A stretch of DNA of 64,000 bases from NCBI RefSeq assembly GCF_002632465.1, contig NZ_NIBS01000008.1:90277-154276 (forward strand). The letters run 5' to 3'. The stretch is from Xenorhabdus budapestensis (GTDB lineage Bacteria; Pseudomonadota; Gammaproteobacteria; Enterobacterales; Enterobacteriaceae). Shown in pieces: positions 1 to 12,228 of this stretch (within the stretch, counting starts at the first letter, position 1; every line of letters starts with the position of its first letter). The position numbers and the translations under genes are program-made. Below the pieces are notes generated by a model, which was not told where the DNA came from, searched no databases, and was given only the letters and a program-made list of their open reading frames with translations.

Positions 1-178
1 AGCTAAAAAACCGGTCATGACCATGACAATCACCGTTTTGTAAGTTACCGGTTACATACATCCAAAATCAATAAAATGGAACATGGCCTTATAGGGAGAG
101 CCCAACAATTACATGCTGATAATTCCAGGGTTCTTAATCTTCAATTTATAACGTGCATAGCGTTTTAACAGGCATAGC
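1..178. other. Leader upstream of dxs, no gene seen
   Basis: No open frame of useful length is visible. The hexamer ACCGGT occurs twice (near 11 and 50). An AGG at about 9 bases before the ATG at 179 is the likely dxs ribosome binding site. In E. coli and many relatives ispA ends directly against dxs; here at least 178 bases of apparently non-coding DNA precede it, so dxs probably has its own promoter. Confidence 0.5.
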
Positions 179-2044
179 ATGAACATTGATATAGCGAAAT
201 ATCCAACATTGGCATTGGCGGAAACCCCTGAAGAACTACGCCTGCTACCCAAAGACACTTTGCCAAAGTTATGCGATGAACTGCGCCAATTTTTGCTAAA
301 CAGTGTCAGTCGCTCCAGCGGCCACTTTGCTTCCGGTCTCGGAACTGTCGAATTAACGGTCGCACTTCATTACGTTTATAAAACACCTTTTGACAATTTA
401 GTCTGGGATGTCGGTCATCAGGCCTATCCACATAAAATTCTGACCGGACGCCGTGATCGTATCGACACTATTCGCCAGAAAAATGGTCTCCACCCTTTCC
501 CGTGGCGAGATGAAAGCGAATATGACACGCTATGCGTCGGTCATTCATCGACCTCAATCAGTGCCGGATTGGGTATGGCAATTGCAGCAGAACATGAAGG
601 TAAGGGCCGTAAGACAGTCTGTGTGATTGGTGATGGTGCCATTACCGCAGGTATGGCTTTTGAAGCCATGAACCATGCAGGTGATATTGATCCTGATATG
701 CTTGTCATCCTCAATGACAACGAAATGTCTATTTCCGAGAACGTTGGAGCATTGAACAACCATCTGGCACAATTGCTTTCAGGAAAATTGTACTCAACTC
801 TGCGTGAAGGTGGTAAAAAAGTCTTCTCTGGCCTGCCCCCTATCAAAGAGTTATTGAAAAAGACCGAGGAACACCTTAAGGGTATGGTTGTTCCCGGAAC
901 ACTGTTCGAAGAGCTTGGATTTAACTATATCGGCCCGATTGATGGTCATGACGTATTGGCGCTGGTTCAAACATTGAAAAACATGCGTGAACTAAAAGGG
1001 CCTCAATTTCTGCATATCATGACCAAAAAAGGCCGTGGTTATGCTCCTGCGGAAAAAGATCCAATCAGTTGGCATGCTGTACCTAAATTTGATCCATCTA
1101 CCGGCTCCCTGCCAAAAAGTACAGATACCCGCCCGACATTTTCCAAAATCTTCGGTGAATGGTTGTGTGAAGAAGCAGCCTCCGACAAAAAACTCATGGC
1201 GATCACTCCAGCTATGAGAGAAGGCTCTGGCATGGTACGTTTCTCTCGTGAGTACCCTGAACAATACTTTGACGTTGCTATTGCCGAACAACATGCTGTG
1301 ACATTTGCAGCAGGGCTGGCAATCGGGGGATATAAACCAATTGTCGCGATTTACTCTACCTTCCTGCAACGTGCTTATGATCAGCTTATTCATGACGTTG
1401 CTATCCAGAACTTACCGGTCCTGTTTGCCATTGACCGTGGCGGGATTGTCGGAGCCGATGGGCAGACTCATCAGGGAGCATTCGACCTTTCATTCCTGCG
1501 CTGTATCCCCAATCTGGTGATCATGGCACCGAGTGATGAAAATGAGTGCCGTCAGATGCTGCATACGGGTTACCACTATCAAAATGGCCCTGCTGCTGTT
1601 CGTTATCCACGAGGTACAGGTGTAGGGGCAGAACTCCAGCCACTGGAAAAACTGCCAATTGGCAAAGGTGTTGTTCGTCGTCAAGGAGAACGCATTGCTA
1701 TCCTGAACTTCGGCACATTACTGCCAAACGCACTACAGGCCGCAGAGTCCTTGAATGCAACCGTTGTTGATATGCGCTTTATCAAACCTCTGGATAAAGA
1801 ATTGGTACTAGAAATGGCTTCTCAACATGATTTACTGGTGACGTTAGAAGAGAATTCCATCATGGGAGGAGCCGGTAGTAGCGTCAATGAATTGCTGATG
1901 CAGGCAAGTCAGCCAGTTCCGGTATTAAACCTCGGTTTACCTGACTACTTTATACCGCAAGGCACACAGGCAGAGCTTCATGCTGACTTAGGGCTGGATA
2001 CAACTGGTATTTTGAGCGCTATCGAAAAATATCTGAATAAATAG
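179..2044 (+). CDS. dxs: 1-deoxy-D-xylulose-5-phosphate synthase
   Basis: Cytoplasmic thiamine-diphosphate enzyme that condenses pyruvate and glyceraldehyde 3-phosphate into DXP, the first step of the MEP isoprenoid pathway and a precursor for thiamine and pyridoxal. The 621 residues match E. coli Dxs end to end (family about 620). Visible are the SGHFASGLG segment with the conserved His near residue 49, the ThDP motif GDGAITAG at 151-158 with the distal Asn near 181, and the [12 protein letters not shown] segment carrying the catalytic Glu. It stands alone and is followed by a strong terminator; the usual xseB-ispA partners are not beside it. ispD and ispF of the same pathway lie at 48.9-50.1 kb. 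Whether another dxs copy exists elsewhere cannot be seen. Confidence 0.97.
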   Translation: MNIDIAKYPTLALAETPEELRLLPKDTLPKLCDELRQFLLNSVSRSSGHFASGLGTVELTVALHYVYKTPFDNLVWDVGHQAYPHKILTGRRDRIDTIRQKNGLHPFPWRDESEYDTLCVGHSSTSISAGLGMAIAAEHEGKGRKTVCVIGDGAITAGMAFEAMNHAGDIDPDMLVILNDNEMSISENVGALNNHLAQLLSGKLYSTLREGGKKVFSGLPPIKELLKKTEEHLKGMVVPGTLFEELGFNYIGPIDGHDVLALVQTLKNMRELKGPQFLHIMTKKGRGYAPAEKDPISWHAVPKFDPSTGSLPKSTDTRPTFSKIFGEWLCEEAASDKKLMAITPAMREGSGMVRFSREYPEQYFDVAIAEQHAVTFAAGLAIGGYKPIVAIYSTFLQRAYDQLIHDVAIQNLPVLFAIDRGGIVGADGQTHQGAFDLSFLRCIPNLVIMAPSDENECRQMLHTGYHYQNGPAAVRYPRGTGVGAELQPLEKLPIGKGVVRRQGERIAILNFGTLLPNALQAAESLNATVVDMRFIKPLDKELVLEMASQHDLLVTLEENSIMGGAGSSVNELLMQASQPVPVLNLGLPDYFIPQGTQAELHADLGLDTTGILSAIEKYLNK

Positions 2045-2050
2045 CCTGTC

Positions 2051-2097
2051 ATAACGGATGAATATCCTTTTTATTTATTCATCCGTTATTGTTTTTT
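2051..2097 (+). terminator. Intrinsic terminator of dxs
   Basis: A perfect 14-bp stem, ATAACGGATGAATA (2051-2064) paired with TATTCATCCGTTAT (2076-2089), is followed by TGTTTTTT. It lies 6 bases after the dxs stop. Confidence 0.9.
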
Positions 2098-2144
2098 ACC
2101 CAATATCTCAAGTTACGATATTTTTTAAGGTAAATAAGGACTCA

Positions 2145-3170
<1,026 letters not shown>

Positions 3171-3304
3171 CTAATGTAAAACCCAGCGGTAATACACTGG
3201 GTTAATTTTGCCATCACTTTACTTGTAATACTGCCGATCTTAACATTATCAGACAGTTGGCGATAATTATGACTGGTAGGTAGCCTGATTACTTTTCTGA
3301 GTTA

Positions 3305-4084
3305 TCACCTGCCTGAGTTGTCACCTGCATCATATTCCGATTCATCATCCGTTTTAGATGGCTTATGTTTTCCCACATAAAATTGAGAAAACAGAACCCC
3401 CAGTTCAAATAGCAAGTACATGGGAACAGCCAACAAAGTTTGCGAGAAGACATCCGGGGGAGTGAGTAGCATCCCTACTACAAACGCCCCGACCAGAATA
3501 TAAGGGCGTTTTCTTTTCAGTGATTCAGGTGTTACTACCCCACTCCAACACAGCAGAATAATGGCGATTGGAACTTCAAACGAGACACCAAATGCCATAA
3601 AAAGCGCCATAACGAAACTCAGATAATTACTGATATCCGTCGCAATCAACACGCCAGTGGGGACTGTTTTAGTAAAAAAACCGAATACGAAGGGAAATAC
3701 GACGAAGTAAGCAAAAATCATCCCCAGGTAGAATAAGACACTACTGGACAACAACAGCGGCACAATCAAACGCCGTTCATGTTTATACAGAGCCGGTGCA
3801 ATAAATGCCCATACCTGATACAGGATCATGGGTGCCGAAACAAAAATTGATACCATGATGGTAAGTTTGATCGGCGTGAAGAAAGGGGATGCCACATCCG
3901 TTGCGATCATATTCGCACCTTTAGGTAATTGTTCCATTAAAGGCGCAGCAATAAATCGATATATATCGTTAGAAAAATAAACCAATGCCAGAAAAACTAC
4001 CAGCACAGTAATCAAACTATTCAAAATCCTCTTACGCAGTTCAATCAGGTGACTGATAAGAGGTTGAGTATCATCCACAGACAT
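3305..4084 (-). CDS. tatC: Sec-independent protein translocase subunit TatC
   Basis: Six-span inner-membrane core of the twin-arginine translocon; TatBC forms the receptor for RR signal peptides of folded proteins. The protein has 259 residues (E. coli 258), with the typical amino-terminal [13 protein letters not shown] segment and hydrophobic spans throughout. It is the last gene of tatA-tatB-tatC, starting 3 bases after the tatB stop. The hydrophilic carboxy tail (acidic, ending [14 protein letters not shown]) is typical in position but variable among species. Confidence 0.97.
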   Translation of the reverse strand: MSVDDTQPLISHLIELRKRILNSLITVLVVFLALVYFSNDIYRFIAAPLMEQLPKGANMIATDVASPFFTPIKLTIMVSIFVSAPMILYQVWAFIAPALYKHERRLIVPLLLSSSVLFYLGMIFAYFVVFPFVFGFFTKTVPTGVLIATDISNYLSFVMALFMAFGVSFEVPIAIILLCWSGVVTPESLKRKRPYILVGAFVVGMLLTPPDVFSQTLLAVPMYLLFELGVLFSQFYVGKHKPSKTDDESEYDAGDNSGR

Positions 4085-4087
4085 GTT

Positions 4088-4576
4088 TTAGTGTTCACTA
4101 TTGGATTTTTCAGGAGATTGCTTTGTATTCTGTTTGGTACTTTCTTTTGAGATTTCTTCTAGCTTTTTTTCTGTTACTTGTTCTCTATATTGGTTTAGTT
4201 TCTGCTCTGGTACTGGATCAGATTCAAGAGAGTGAAAATGCGTTTCGTCTTCTTCCAGCTCTTTAGCTTCTTCAGAAGTAAGCTGATACGACTTCTTCAA
4301 CGATTCAGCCGCTTCCCTTAATTCATCCATTGATGCTTTTAATTCTGGAGAAAGAGACTGTAAGTCTGCTTTTTCTTCCATTTTTTTCAAGCTATCCTGA
4401 AGCTCCTGCAACTTTAATTCTTTTGCAAGTTCACTCTGGACATTGACTGCCAGTGATCGTAATACCCTTATCCAGCCTGCTATAGTTTTGACAGCAACAG
4501 GCAGACGCTCAGGCCCCAGGACAATCAGGCCAATTACCAGCACCAACAGCAGTTCACTAAAACCAATGTCAAACAC
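4088..4576 (-). CDS. tatB: Sec-independent protein translocase subunit TatB
   Basis: One amino-terminal membrane helix ([21 protein letters not shown], then PERLP) followed by an amphipathic helix and a long charged, Lys/Glu-rich tail; 162 residues (E. coli 171). TatB works with TatC in recognising twin-arginine precursors. It lies 9 bases after tatA and 3 bases before tatC, so the three are co-transcribed. Confidence 0.96.
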   Translation of the reverse strand: MFDIGFSELLLVLVIGLIVLGPERLPVAVKTIAGWIRVLRSLAVNVQSELAKELKLQELQDSLKKMEEKADLQSLSPELKASMDELREAAESLKKSYQLTSEEAKELEEDETHFHSLESDPVPEQKLNQYREQVTEKKLEEISKESTKQNTKQSPEKSNSEH

Positions 4577-4585
4577 AATTTATAC

Positions 4586-4843
4586 CTATTCTTTTTTGTC
4601 TTTGCTCTCTGATTTTTCAGACTGAGCAACGGTGGGCTTTTCAGTGAGATTTTTAGTTTCAAAGTCAGCATCATGGTTGTTTTTCTCAGTCTGATCTGAC
4701 TTTTCATCATCACTCATCGCTTTTTTGAAGCCTTTTATCGACTCTCCCAAATCAGAACCTAATGTACGTAGTTTATTAGTCCCGAACAACAAAACAACAA
4801 TGACAGCAATAATGAGTAATTGCCAAATACTTATACCACCCAT
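4586..4843 (-). CDS. tatA: Sec-independent protein translocase subunit TatA
   Basis: Pore-forming component of the Tat translocon: 85 residues with the family hallmark start [21 protein letters not shown], a hinge, the amphipathic helix [16 protein letters not shown] and a charged disordered tail. It is the first gene of the operon. ubiB, which is close to tatA in E. coli, lies about 210 bases upstream on the same strand; the space between holds a short ERIC-like element. Confidence 0.96.
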   Translation of the reverse strand: MGGISIWQLLIIAVIVVLLFGTNKLRTLGSDLGESIKGFKKAMSDDEKSDQTEKNNHDADFETKNLTEKPTVAQSEKSESKDKKE

Positions 4844-4870
4844 ACTGATCTACCTCATGTTCGTGGGGAA

Positions 4871-4930
4871 TATACCCTTCATCTTTCAGTTTGTAGTTTT
4901 GTTGACTACATCTTGAAATCTACCTCAGGT
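4871..4930. repeat. Short ERIC-like element between ubiB and tatA
   Basis: Begins TATACCCTTCATCTTTCA, continues through GTTTTGTTG and ends CTTGAAATCTACC. These are the outer arms of an enterobacterial ERIC/IRU repeat (ends of the TATACCC...TTGAAATCTA...GGTAT type, recalled from Photorhabdus and Yersinia genomes) with the central half missing. It could be transcribed in the ubiB-tat interval and alter coupling of the two units. Confidence 0.5.
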
Positions 4931-5053
4931 ACATATTATTAATAATTTCATTATAAACTACGAACTTTATGTTCGAAAATACCCGCAACCATACCAAAAA
5001 CTACAGCAAAATAATCTTTACTTCTTTTTACTTATTTTCTTTCCGGCCAATGG

Positions 5054-6682
5054 TTACTTAAGTTTAAACCAGCCCAATATCCACGATATTATTCCCACGC
5101 CCATCAATCCCCATGATAAATGAGTCAGGTTGGTGATAAAAAATAAACCACCACAGATAAACAATGTTGCACCAATCCCCAGCAAGTAAAGAGATTTTCG
5201 ATGATTATTCCGTTGCTGTTTTAACTGTTGTGATATCTTATCAATACTCGTTTGTAAACGTTTATGTTGTTGCAATGTGCCATAAATCAGTTCAGGAAAT
5301 TCTGGTAGTTTTTCCGCCCAATAGGGTGCTTTTTCTTTAAATGCACGCATAATAGCTGGAAGACCAACTTGATCATGCAGCCAATCTTCCAGAAACGGTT
5401 TTGCCGTTTTCCATAAATCAAGCTGAGGATAGAGCTGGCGTCCTAACCCTTCGACATACAACAGTGTTTTTTGTAGCAGGACTAACTGAGGTTGCACTGC
5501 CATATTAAAACGACGGGCTGTATTGAAGAGGTTCAACAACACATGACCAAATGAGATATCTGCCAGTGGTTTTTCAAAAATAGGCTCACATACCGTTCTA
5601 ATAGCAAACTCAAAATCTTCCACATTGGTATCTACCGGAACCCAGCCTGAATCCACATGGAGTTCCGCTACCTTTCGATAATCTCGATTGAAGAAAGCAA
5701 TAAAGTTTTCTGCCAGATAACGTTTATCATCTTTGTTCAGAGAACCAACAATACCGTAATCAATACCTATATAAGTGGGATCTTCCGGTCGTTCATAGCT
5801 GACAAAGATGTTGCCCGGATGCATATCTGCATGGAAGAAACTATCACGAAATACCTGAGTAAAAAATATCTGAACACCACGCTCAGCAAGTAACTTCATA
5901 TTGGTATTTTGCGCTTCCAAAGCCGCAACATCAGACACGGGAATACCATAAATACGCTCCATGACCAGGACATTCTCCCGACAATAATCAGGATAAACTT
6001 CCGGTACATAAAGCATAGGGCTATCTTCAAAATTGCGACGCAGTTGAATAGCATTTGCAGCTTCACGCAATAGATTCAACTCATCAAGCAGCGTTTTTTC
6101 ATACTCACGAACCACTTCAAGTGGACGAAGACGACGACCATCAGGCAATAAAGGAACCAAATTTGCCAAACGATACATTAACCGTACATCCGCCTTTATC
6201 ACGGGTAAAATATCAGGGCGGATCACTTTAATGACGATCTCTTTTCCATTCTCTTTAAGCCGTGCAGTGTGCACCTGAGCAATGGAGGCAGAAGCCAGAG
6301 GATGCAGAGCAAAATCCTCAAACCACGTTTCCAGGCTTCCCCCCAATGCCGTCTCAATCGATTTGTGGGCAACGGCTCCATCAAAAGAAATGACCCGATC
6401 CTGCAATAAAGAGAGCTGATCAGAGATGGCGGAAGGAAACAGATCCCGCCGGGTAGAAAGCATTTGACCAAGTTTAATCCATACCGGGCCAAGCTCTTGC
6501 AATGCTAAGCGTAAGCGCTCTCCGAGCGGTTTATCTTTATGTCGATTAGGCAGCCAAAACAGGAAATAACGCCCAAAACGCAACGGCCATGTCAGTCGGA
6601 TCTTCGGGATTAACTCATCCAGCCCATAGGTAAGAAAAACCTTAATGATAAAATAGAGGCGTTTTATTTCACTGGGAGTCAT
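5054..6682 (-). CDS. ubiB: Ubiquinone biosynthesis atypical kinase/ATPase UbiB
   Basis: Member of the ABC1/ADCK/UbiB family, an atypical protein-kinase fold with ATPase activity needed for coenzyme Q synthesis and thought to act with the soluble Ubi complex at the inner membrane. 542 residues (E. coli 546). The family-specific KxGQ motif is at 70-73 (KLGQ, followed by STRRDLFP), and the catalytic-loop segment [12 protein letters not shown] and the IDYGIVG motif are present. Two membrane segments close the carboxy end (about 497-540). Its start overlaps the ubiJ stop by 14 bases, indicating translational coupling. Confidence 0.96.
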   Translation of the reverse strand: MTPSEIKRLYFIIKVFLTYGLDELIPKIRLTWPLRFGRYFLFWLPNRHKDKPLGERLRLALQELGPVWIKLGQMLSTRRDLFPSAISDQLSLLQDRVISFDGAVAHKSIETALGGSLETWFEDFALHPLASASIAQVHTARLKENGKEIVIKVIRPDILPVIKADVRLMYRLANLVPLLPDGRRLRPLEVVREYEKTLLDELNLLREAANAIQLRRNFEDSPMLYVPEVYPDYCRENVLVMERIYGIPVSDVAALEAQNTNMKLLAERGVQIFFTQVFRDSFFHADMHPGNIFVSYERPEDPTYIGIDYGIVGSLNKDDKRYLAENFIAFFNRDYRKVAELHVDSGWVPVDTNVEDFEFAIRTVCEPIFEKPLADISFGHVLLNLFNTARRFNMAVQPQLVLLQKTLLYVEGLGRQLYPQLDLWKTAKPFLEDWLHDQVGLPAIMRAFKEKAPYWAEKLPEFPELIYGTLQQHKRLQTSIDKISQQLKQQRNNHRKSLYLLGIGATLFICGGLFFITNLTHLSWGLMGVGIISWILGWFKLK

Positions 6683-7322
6683 ATTTCTCCTCCATTACTG
6701 CCAGACGCTTTTCCATGTCAGACAGTTCATTGGCAACAGCATTAACTTCTTCACTGAAATAAGCCAATTCCAAAGCACCAGGTGCCATTCTCCACTCTTC
6801 CGTCAATGATTCTGCCAGGTAAGTTTTTTGCTTTGTGATGGTATTACGGGCAAAACTGATACTGTTTTTCATTACCCGATTGATACCTTCTGCCAAAATA
6901 TCACCGACATAAGGTGAAAGGTAATGGGCAGGATCCCATTCCAGCATATCCAGCAAGGCCGACCACTGCTGAATAACCTGCATATCCCCTTCAATGACAA
7001 TTTCACCACTGTTAATCAGAGATGAAAGACATTGACGATCCCGTAGTTTAAGCAATGCTGGTAATGTCGTTTTCATCGAACAATTAACAACTCCTGACCA
7101 TTGGCTTAAAACATCTAACTGTCTTTCATTGAAAACCAATACCAATGGTGTCTCAAGTTCTTTCAGTTCGATAGAAAGAATTTTTCCCGCTAGTCGCATA
7201 CGGGCTGATTTCAATATGGTTTCGCGGTACAACAGATGATTCAGAGTTGTTTCCAGAAAAGCAGTCAGAACCGGAAATAATACCGTAGAATTCACACTGT
7301 GACTTAATGAGGGAGTTTCCAT
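6669..7322 (-). CDS. ubiJ: Ubiquinone biosynthesis accessory factor UbiJ
   Basis: SCP2-domain protein that binds ubiquinone intermediates and scaffolds the aerobic Ubi enzyme complex. Similar to E. coli UbiJ (201 residues) through its length, for example TEEWRMAPG and [17 protein letters not shown] segments, with a coiled-coil-like carboxy end ([15 protein letters not shown]). I start at the ATG at 7322, one base after the ubiE stop; the amino end is about 17 residues longer than in E. coli, and a later start is possible. It overlaps ubiB by 14 bases. Confidence 0.93.
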   Translation of the reverse strand: METPSLSHSVNSTVLFPVLTAFLETTLNHLLYRETILKSARMRLAGKILSIELKELETPLVLVFNERQLDVLSQWSGVVNCSMKTTLPALLKLRDRQCLSSLINSGEIVIEGDMQVIQQWSALLDMLEWDPAHYLSPYVGDILAEGINRVMKNSISFARNTITKQKTYLAESLTEEWRMAPGALELAYFSEEVNAVANELSDMEKRLAVMEEKYDSQ

Positions 7323-7323
7323 T

Positions 7324-8079
7324 TCAGAACTTAAACCCTTTATGCAGTGCAACAATTCCCCCCGTCATATTGTTGTAAGAAACTTGCTCAAAGCCAGCTG
7401 TTTCCATCATGGCTTTTAATGTTTCTTGATCGGGGTGCATACGAATGGATTCTGTCAGATAACGGTAACTATCCGCATCTTTAACAACCGCCTGACCAAT
7501 ACGTGGCAGAATGTGGAACGAATAGGTATCATAAATTTTACTCAACGGTGCCAGCACAGGTTTAGAAAATTCCAGTACCAATAAACGCCCACCTGGTTTC
7601 AGGACACGGTACATAGAACGCAGGGCTTTGTCTTTATCCGTGACATTACGCAAGCCGAATGAAATAGTAATGCAGTCAAAATAGTTATCCGTAAATGGTA
7701 ATTCTTCAGCATTAGCCTGAACATAGCTGACATTACCGACTATGCCGTTATCGCGCAATTTTTCCCGCCCGACTTTCAGCATAGAGTCGTTGATATCCGC
7801 CAGAACAACTTCTCCCTTTTCACCTACAAGGCGGGAAAATTTCGCTGTCAGATCCCCTGTTCCCCCTGCCAGATCAAGGACTCTATGACCACGGCGCACA
7901 CCACTTGCATCAATAGTGAAACGCTTCCAGATACGATGAATGCCAAACGACATCAAGTCATTCATCAAATCGTATTTTGATGCGACAGAGTGAAATACCT
8001 CTGCCACCATATCTTTTTTCTCTTCTTTGACTACGGTACGGAAACCAAAATGAGTGGTTTCTTTCGATTGATCTGCCAT
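7324..8079 (-). CDS. ubiE: Ubiquinone/menaquinone C-methyltransferase UbiE
   Basis: SAM-dependent C-methyltransferase acting on demethylmenaquinol and on the benzoquinol intermediate of ubiquinone. The SAM motif LDLAGGTGD is at 68-76, followed by the conserved family segments FGLRNVTD and [16 protein letters not shown]. With the start [13 protein letters not shown] at 8079 the protein is 251 residues, exactly the E. coli length; an in-frame ATG 24 bases upstream lacks homology. First gene of ubiE-ubiJ-ubiB. Confidence 0.97.
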   Translation of the reverse strand: MADQSKETTHFGFRTVVKEEKKDMVAEVFHSVASKYDLMNDLMSFGIHRIWKRFTIDASGVRRGHRVLDLAGGTGDLTAKFSRLVGEKGEVVLADINDSMLKVGREKLRDNGIVGNVSYVQANAEELPFTDNYFDCITISFGLRNVTDKDKALRSMYRVLKPGGRLLVLEFSKPVLAPLSKIYDTYSFHILPRIGQAVVKDADSYRYLTESIRMHPDQETLKAMMETAGFEQVSYNNMTGGIVALHKGFKF

Positions 8080-8152
8080 GTTATTTGTCCGCTTTTCATT
8101 CAAAAAATTATAGCAAGTGTACCAGCCTTTCCGGTAAAACCCTATTCAGACT

Positions 8153-9508
8153 TTACTCATTAATTGATAACGATTGGAAAGATTTATCAATAATCTGTGA
8201 ATCGATGGGGCGTTTAATATCCACACCTAAATCACGAAATCCTTCAGCCTGATTAATCAAATTCCCCTTTCCTTCTGTCAGCTTTTTCATTGCCAAATGG
8301 TAACTTGCCTGTGCTTTACTAAGGCTTTGTCCTAAGCCCTGCATATCATCCACAAACAATCGCATTTTGTCATACATTCTGGCCGCTTTTTCCGCGATCA
8401 AACGTGCATTCTGGCTTTGATATTCATAGCGCCAAAGGTTATTGATAGTGCGAACAGCCACCAAAAGTGTAGAGGGGCTAACCAGCATAATATTATGCTT
8501 CAGTGCCTCGTCGAGTATTTCGGGAGTCTGGTTAAGTGCCACCAGATAAGCAGGCTCTACAGGGATAAACATCAAGACATAGTCCAGTGAACGCACTCCG
8601 GGTAACTGTTGATAATTTTTACGGCTAAGTCCCCGGATATGACCTCTTATAGAGTTTATATGCTCCTGTAATGCCTGTACTTGCTCTGTTTCATCATCGC
8701 TATTGAAATAACGTTCATAAGCAATCAATGACATTTTGGCATCAATAATGACATCTTTTCCTTGTGGTAAGTGCACAATCACATCAGGCTGAAAACGATC
8801 TCTATTTTCTGTTTTAATGTTAACCTGTGTATGAAACTCATGTCCTTCACGTAAACCGGATGCCTCCAAAACCCGTGCCAAGACCATTTCGCCCCAATTA
8901 CCCTGCATTTTGTTATCCCCTTTCAGGGCTTTTGTCAGATTAATCGCCTCTTTTGCCATCTGAGCATTAAGCTGCTGAAGGTTACGGATTTCATGGGTTA
9001 GAGTATGACGTTCGCGTGCTTCCTGTCCGAAACTATCTTGCACCTGACGACGGAACCCTTCTAATTGTTCACGGAAAGGCATTAACAGGTCATTGAGACT
9101 TTGGCGACTGTATTCATCAGTACGCCGCCGATTTTGTTCAAAAATACGATTGGCGAGATTTTCAAATTGGGTATTCAGACGTTGTTCACTATTAATCAAG
9201 AGACGTTGTTTTTCTTCCGCAGCCAGCCTGCTTTCTTCAAGCCGAGTACTCAACTCACGCAACTCGGCTTCCTGCACGCTGTTGATTTCACGCTGAGCAA
9301 GCAATTCTTGGTTTAATTGTTCACATTCAGTGCGCCAATAATGGGATTGCTCTAATTTTTCATGACTAACCGCAAGTTGACTGTGTAATTCACGCAGTTC
9401 CTTTTCTTTGTATTGAATACGTTGGTGAACAGAAAACCAGACGAAAAAACCTCCGCCTAATAATCCACTTAATCCACCAATTAACATGTATAACAAATGG
9501 ATATCCAC
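8153..9508 (-). CDS. rmuC: DNA recombination protein RmuC
   Basis: RmuC limits inversions at short inverted repeats and is related to restriction-type nucleases. One amino-terminal membrane segment is followed by a long coiled coil (about 30-130) and the conserved domain with GNWGEMVLARVLEASGLREG and PDVIVHLPQGKDVIIDAKMSL, the likely nuclease core (D..DAK). 451 residues (E. coli 475). The start is a GTG at 9508 with an AGG-containing site just upstream; the ATG 21 bases downstream is an alternative. Located upstream of ubiE as in E. coli. Confidence 0.93.
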   Translation of the reverse strand: MDIHLLYMLIGGLSGLLGGGFFVWFSVHQRIQYKEKELRELHSQLAVSHEKLEQSHYWRTECEQLNQELLAQREINSVQEAELRELSTRLEESRLAAEEKQRLLINSEQRLNTQFENLANRIFEQNRRRTDEYSRQSLNDLLMPFREQLEGFRRQVQDSFGQEARERHTLTHEIRNLQQLNAQMAKEAINLTKALKGDNKMQGNWGEMVLARVLEASGLREGHEFHTQVNIKTENRDRFQPDVIVHLPQGKDVIIDAKMSLIAYERYFNSDDETEQVQALQEHINSIRGHIRGLSRKNYQQLPGVRSLDYVLMFIPVEPAYLVALNQTPEILDEALKHNIMLVSPSTLLVAVRTINNLWRYEYQSQNARLIAEKAARMYDKMRLFVDDMQGLGQSLSKAQASYHLAMKKLTEGKGNLINQAEGFRDLGVDIKRPIDSQIIDKSFQSLSINE

Positions 9509-9624
9509 CTATACCCCCCACTAACTTTACCCCAGCCACTTTGCTTTAATGTAAGTTAAATAGAGGCTGTATAGATGTCCAGATTATTCACCGGATTTCT
9601 TTCAGTTTGCAAAGCGGCTCGCAA

Positions 9625-10155
9625 TTAACCCATCCACTCTGCTAACCAACGTATTCCAAAAGCTCCCGGAGCTAAAATACCAAATGCCCAAATCAGCGCA
9701 GAAGTGAAATTAGCAAGCTGGAAATGGCGTTTTGGCATCGCACAAATACCTGCCACCAATGGGATTGCCGCTCTTAAAGGGCCAAAAAAGCGGCCAATGA
9801 AAACGCCCCACACACCCCAGCGTTCAAAAAATTGATGGCCACGAACCAATGTTTGTGGATGGCGTGAAAGCGGCCACATTTTGCCGACATTTTCCTTGAA
9901 ATGGTAACCAAATAGATAAGAAACCCAATCACCAAAGAAGGCTCCTGCGGCAGCGGCTATCCATATCGGCCAAAAATTTAATCCACTCTCACCAATCAAA
10001 GCTCCCAGCCCCAACAAGATGATCGTGGCTGGCAATAACAGAGAAATGAATGCCAGAGATTCACCAAAAGCGAGCAAGAAAATAATAGGGATTGCCCATA
10101 CTTCATGATTTTTTACAAAATTGGTGATGACTTCGATGATTTCATGCAGGCTCAC
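9625..10155 (-). CDS. DedA-family (VTT domain) membrane protein
   Basis: A 176-residue inner-membrane protein of the DedA/SNARE-associated family, which includes undecaprenyl-phosphate and phospholipid flippases and supports envelope homeostasis. The family signatures FGESLAFISLLLPAT, GDWVSYLFGYHF and FIGRFFGPLRAAIPLVAG (G..F.GPxR) are clear. It resembles the amino-terminal part of E. coli YabI more than YohD, but I cannot assign an orthologue. The start is GTG at 10155 with AGGAAAG six bases before. No partner gene is evident; udp and the phosphatase lie upstream as separate units. Confidence 0.85.
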   Translation of the reverse strand: MSLHEIIEVITNFVKNHEVWAIPIIFLLAFGESLAFISLLLPATIILLGLGALIGESGLNFWPIWIAAAAGAFFGDWVSYLFGYHFKENVGKMWPLSRHPQTLVRGHQFFERWGVWGVFIGRFFGPLRAAIPLVAGICAMPKRHFQLANFTSALIWAFGILAPGAFGIRWLAEWMG

Positions 10156-10266
10156 ATTAATCTTTCCTGTGTTAATCTTTACCGGATTTCAGGTTAGCAA
10201 CAAATTAATCAATCGATACTAACCTGCTATTTTTTTGTTCAAAAAAATTCATTCCAAAAAATAGAT

Positions 10267-11049
10267 TTATTCGAGGAAATAACTTTGCAATTTTTCACGA
10301 TCTGCAATATTGAGCCCAATGTCTTTTTCCAACCAGATATCCACACTACCATAGTGTCCATTGATACTGTTCAGTGCGATCATCAAAAATTCTTCCCTGA
10401 CTGAATACACATAAGCCAATTTTTCAACCACACTATCACTCATCACTTTTGCATGTTCATTCAATAGATATTCACGATACGGTGCCAGAGTGATATTTGT
10501 CACCAAATAGTCTTCTATCACTGTATCCAGATCTGCCCCCAGAGCAAACAATACCAGAGCAGAGCCGACACCTGTTCTGTCTTTACCCACAGCACAATGT
10601 TGTACAATTCCACCTTTCTCAGGCTGTAGCAATAGCTTAGCTAATGTCTTATAAGCAGGATTATTAATTGGTAACAATTGATACAGACGCAACATAAAAT
10701 CTTTCGCATCAAACTGTTCCAACGCTTCATGACTCAGCCTCTCCAGATTAGCATCAACTTCTTTGGAAAGCGGATTAGCCGGAGCATGATGGTAATTCGC
10801 TCCACGCCACACCTGATCTGGCCTGTCCTCAATTTCACTACTATCACGATAATCAATGATCTGGAAAAGATTTTGTTCCATCAAAAAAGCCTGATCGTTA
10901 TCAGTCAACATGTCCAGAGAGCCTGAACGAAATAACAAACCTGACTTAATCTTAGAACCATTGTTCAGTGTTTTATTGCCTAAATCACGGAAGTTGATCC
11001 CGCCATTCAAAGGAAGTAATGAGGGGTGAGATAGAAATGTTGTGGTCAT
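10267..11049 (-). CDS. Tyrosine-protein phosphatase (MptpB/LipA-type DSP family)
   Basis: Contains HCAVGKDRTG with the CX5R P-loop (Cys152, Arg158), Asp next to Arg as in the phosphoinositide/tyrosine phosphatases of the Listeria LipA and Mycobacterium PtpB group, and the amino-terminal signatures GGINFRDLG and LLFRSGSL. No signal peptide, so probably cytoplasmic. The substrate is unknown; phosphotyrosine or phosphoinositide activity is family knowledge only. The ATG at 11049 (AAAGAG site) is preferred to an in-frame GTG two codons upstream. It is monocistronic as far as can be seen. Confidence 0.85.
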   Translation of the reverse strand: MTTTFLSHPSLLPLNGGINFRDLGNKTLNNGSKIKSGLLFRSGSLDMLTDNDQAFLMEQNLFQIIDYRDSSEIEDRPDQVWRGANYHHAPANPLSKEVDANLERLSHEALEQFDAKDFMLRLYQLLPINNPAYKTLAKLLLQPEKGGIVQHCAVGKDRTGVGSALVLFALGADLDTVIEDYLVTNITLAPYREYLLNEHAKVMSDSVVEKLAYVYSVREEFLMIALNSINGHYGSVDIWLEKDIGLNIADREKLQSYFLE

Positions 11050-11234
11050 AATCACTCTTTCTTATTGAAGTACACGTTATTGGAACAGACTGTTATCGCA
11101 ACAAACTGTAATTGAAATAGGTTGTTATTAATGCAAAATGTTATGACATTATCAGATTTCAGAATGAAATAAAGTGGAGAAAACAGAAAGTTTAGGTGAT
11201 CGGGCCAGAATATTCCGGCCCGTGAATAGAGTGA

Positions 11235-11990
11235 TTACAACAGACGACGAGCCGCGTCTACAACAATGCCTAATGCATTACTTTCTGTTTTTTTCAGCAA
11301 TTCAACATCTGGAATTTCCTGCTGAGTACGGTTAACAATCACACCCGCAACCATACCAGCACGCAGTCCCTGACTTGCACACATTGTCAACAAAGTCGCT
11401 GATTCCATTTCAAAGTTCATCACCCCCATTTCCTGCCACTCTTTCATAGAGCCCTGAAAGCGACGGACAACACGACCAGAATAGGTATCGTAACGCTCCT
11501 GTCCTGGATAAAAAGTATCAGAAGAAGCGGTCACACCGACGTGAGTTGTGGAACCTGATGCTTTTGCTGCTGCATACAGTGCATTGGTACATTCAAAATC
11601 AGCCACAGCCGGGAACTCCATCGGAGCAAAGTGCAGGCTAGCTCCATCCAGACGAACTGCGGCAGTAGTCACTAACACATCACCTACATTAATATTCTTC
11701 TGGATCGCCCCAGTTGTACCAATACGTAAGAAAGTGCGTACACCCAATTGCGCCAATTCTTCTACAACAATTGACGTTGATGGGCCACCAATACCCGTGG
11801 AGCAGACAACAACTGGCTTACCATCAATTTTGGCACTCCATGTTGTAAATTCACGATGAGAAGCCAGATGAACTGGGTTATCCATCAATCTTGCAATTTT
11901 CTCAACACGGTTAGGATCGCCTGGAACAATAGCCAGAGTTGCGCCCTGTAAGTCGTTTTTGGTAATACCTAAATGAAATACATCAGACAT
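11235..11990 (-). CDS. udp: Uridine phosphorylase
   Basis: Reversibly phosphorolyses uridine to uracil and ribose 1-phosphate in pyrimidine salvage. 251 residues (E. coli 253); [32 protein letters not shown] and the GTTGAIQ and [11 protein letters not shown] nucleoside-phosphorylase signatures are present. Ribosome binding site GAGGAG precedes the ATG. A CRP-like operator lies about 120 bases upstream, in keeping with CRP/CytR control known for E. coli udp. A G+C-rich hairpin (CGGGCC/GGCCCG, about 11203-11224) follows the gene. Confidence 0.97.
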   Translation of the reverse strand: MSDVFHLGITKNDLQGATLAIVPGDPNRVEKIARLMDNPVHLASHREFTTWSAKIDGKPVVVCSTGIGGPSTSIVVEELAQLGVRTFLRIGTTGAIQKNINVGDVLVTTAAVRLDGASLHFAPMEFPAVADFECTNALYAAAKASGSTTHVGVTASSDTFYPGQERYDTYSGRVVRRFQGSMKEWQEMGVMNFEMESATLLTMCASQGLRAGMVAGVIVNRTQQEIPDVELLKKTESNALGIVVDAARRLL

Positions 11991-12110
11991 ATTGGCTCCT
12001 CAACAGGAATAATTCAAAATACAGATGCCTAAACTTAATGAATACTCTGACATTTTTTGGCGATGAAAGTCACCTTTAGTTAATCGACTAAAGAAACGCA
12101 TACATTAAAT

Positions 12111-12126
12111 CGTGACTAATATCACA
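12111..12126. promoter_or_regulatory. CRP-like operator upstream of udp
   Basis: CGTGACTAATATCACA matches the CRP pattern TGTGA-N6-TCACA at nine of ten positions. It lies about 120 bases upstream of the udp start. Binding is inferred. Confidence 0.6.
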
Positions 12127-12193
12127 TTTATGTGTGATGAATAATACGGTGAGTATAGAGCCGAAATGGAAATAATATTCGAAGAATAATCAC

Positions 12194-12217
12194 AAAAAAG
12201 CGCTCTTCACAGAGCGC
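12194..12217 (-). terminator. Terminator of the gntP-family gene
   Basis: Read on the minus strand: GCGCTCT, loop GTGA, AGAGCGC, then TTTTTTG. A near-identical hairpin follows the gntP fragment at about 13.75 kb. Confidence 0.85.
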
Positions 12218-12228
12218 CGTTGGATCAT

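Noticed and set aside
5657..5893. Plus-strand ORF of 78 codons within ubiB
   Set aside because: Antisense shadow of a conserved gene, as are the other overlapping frames in well-conserved coding regions.
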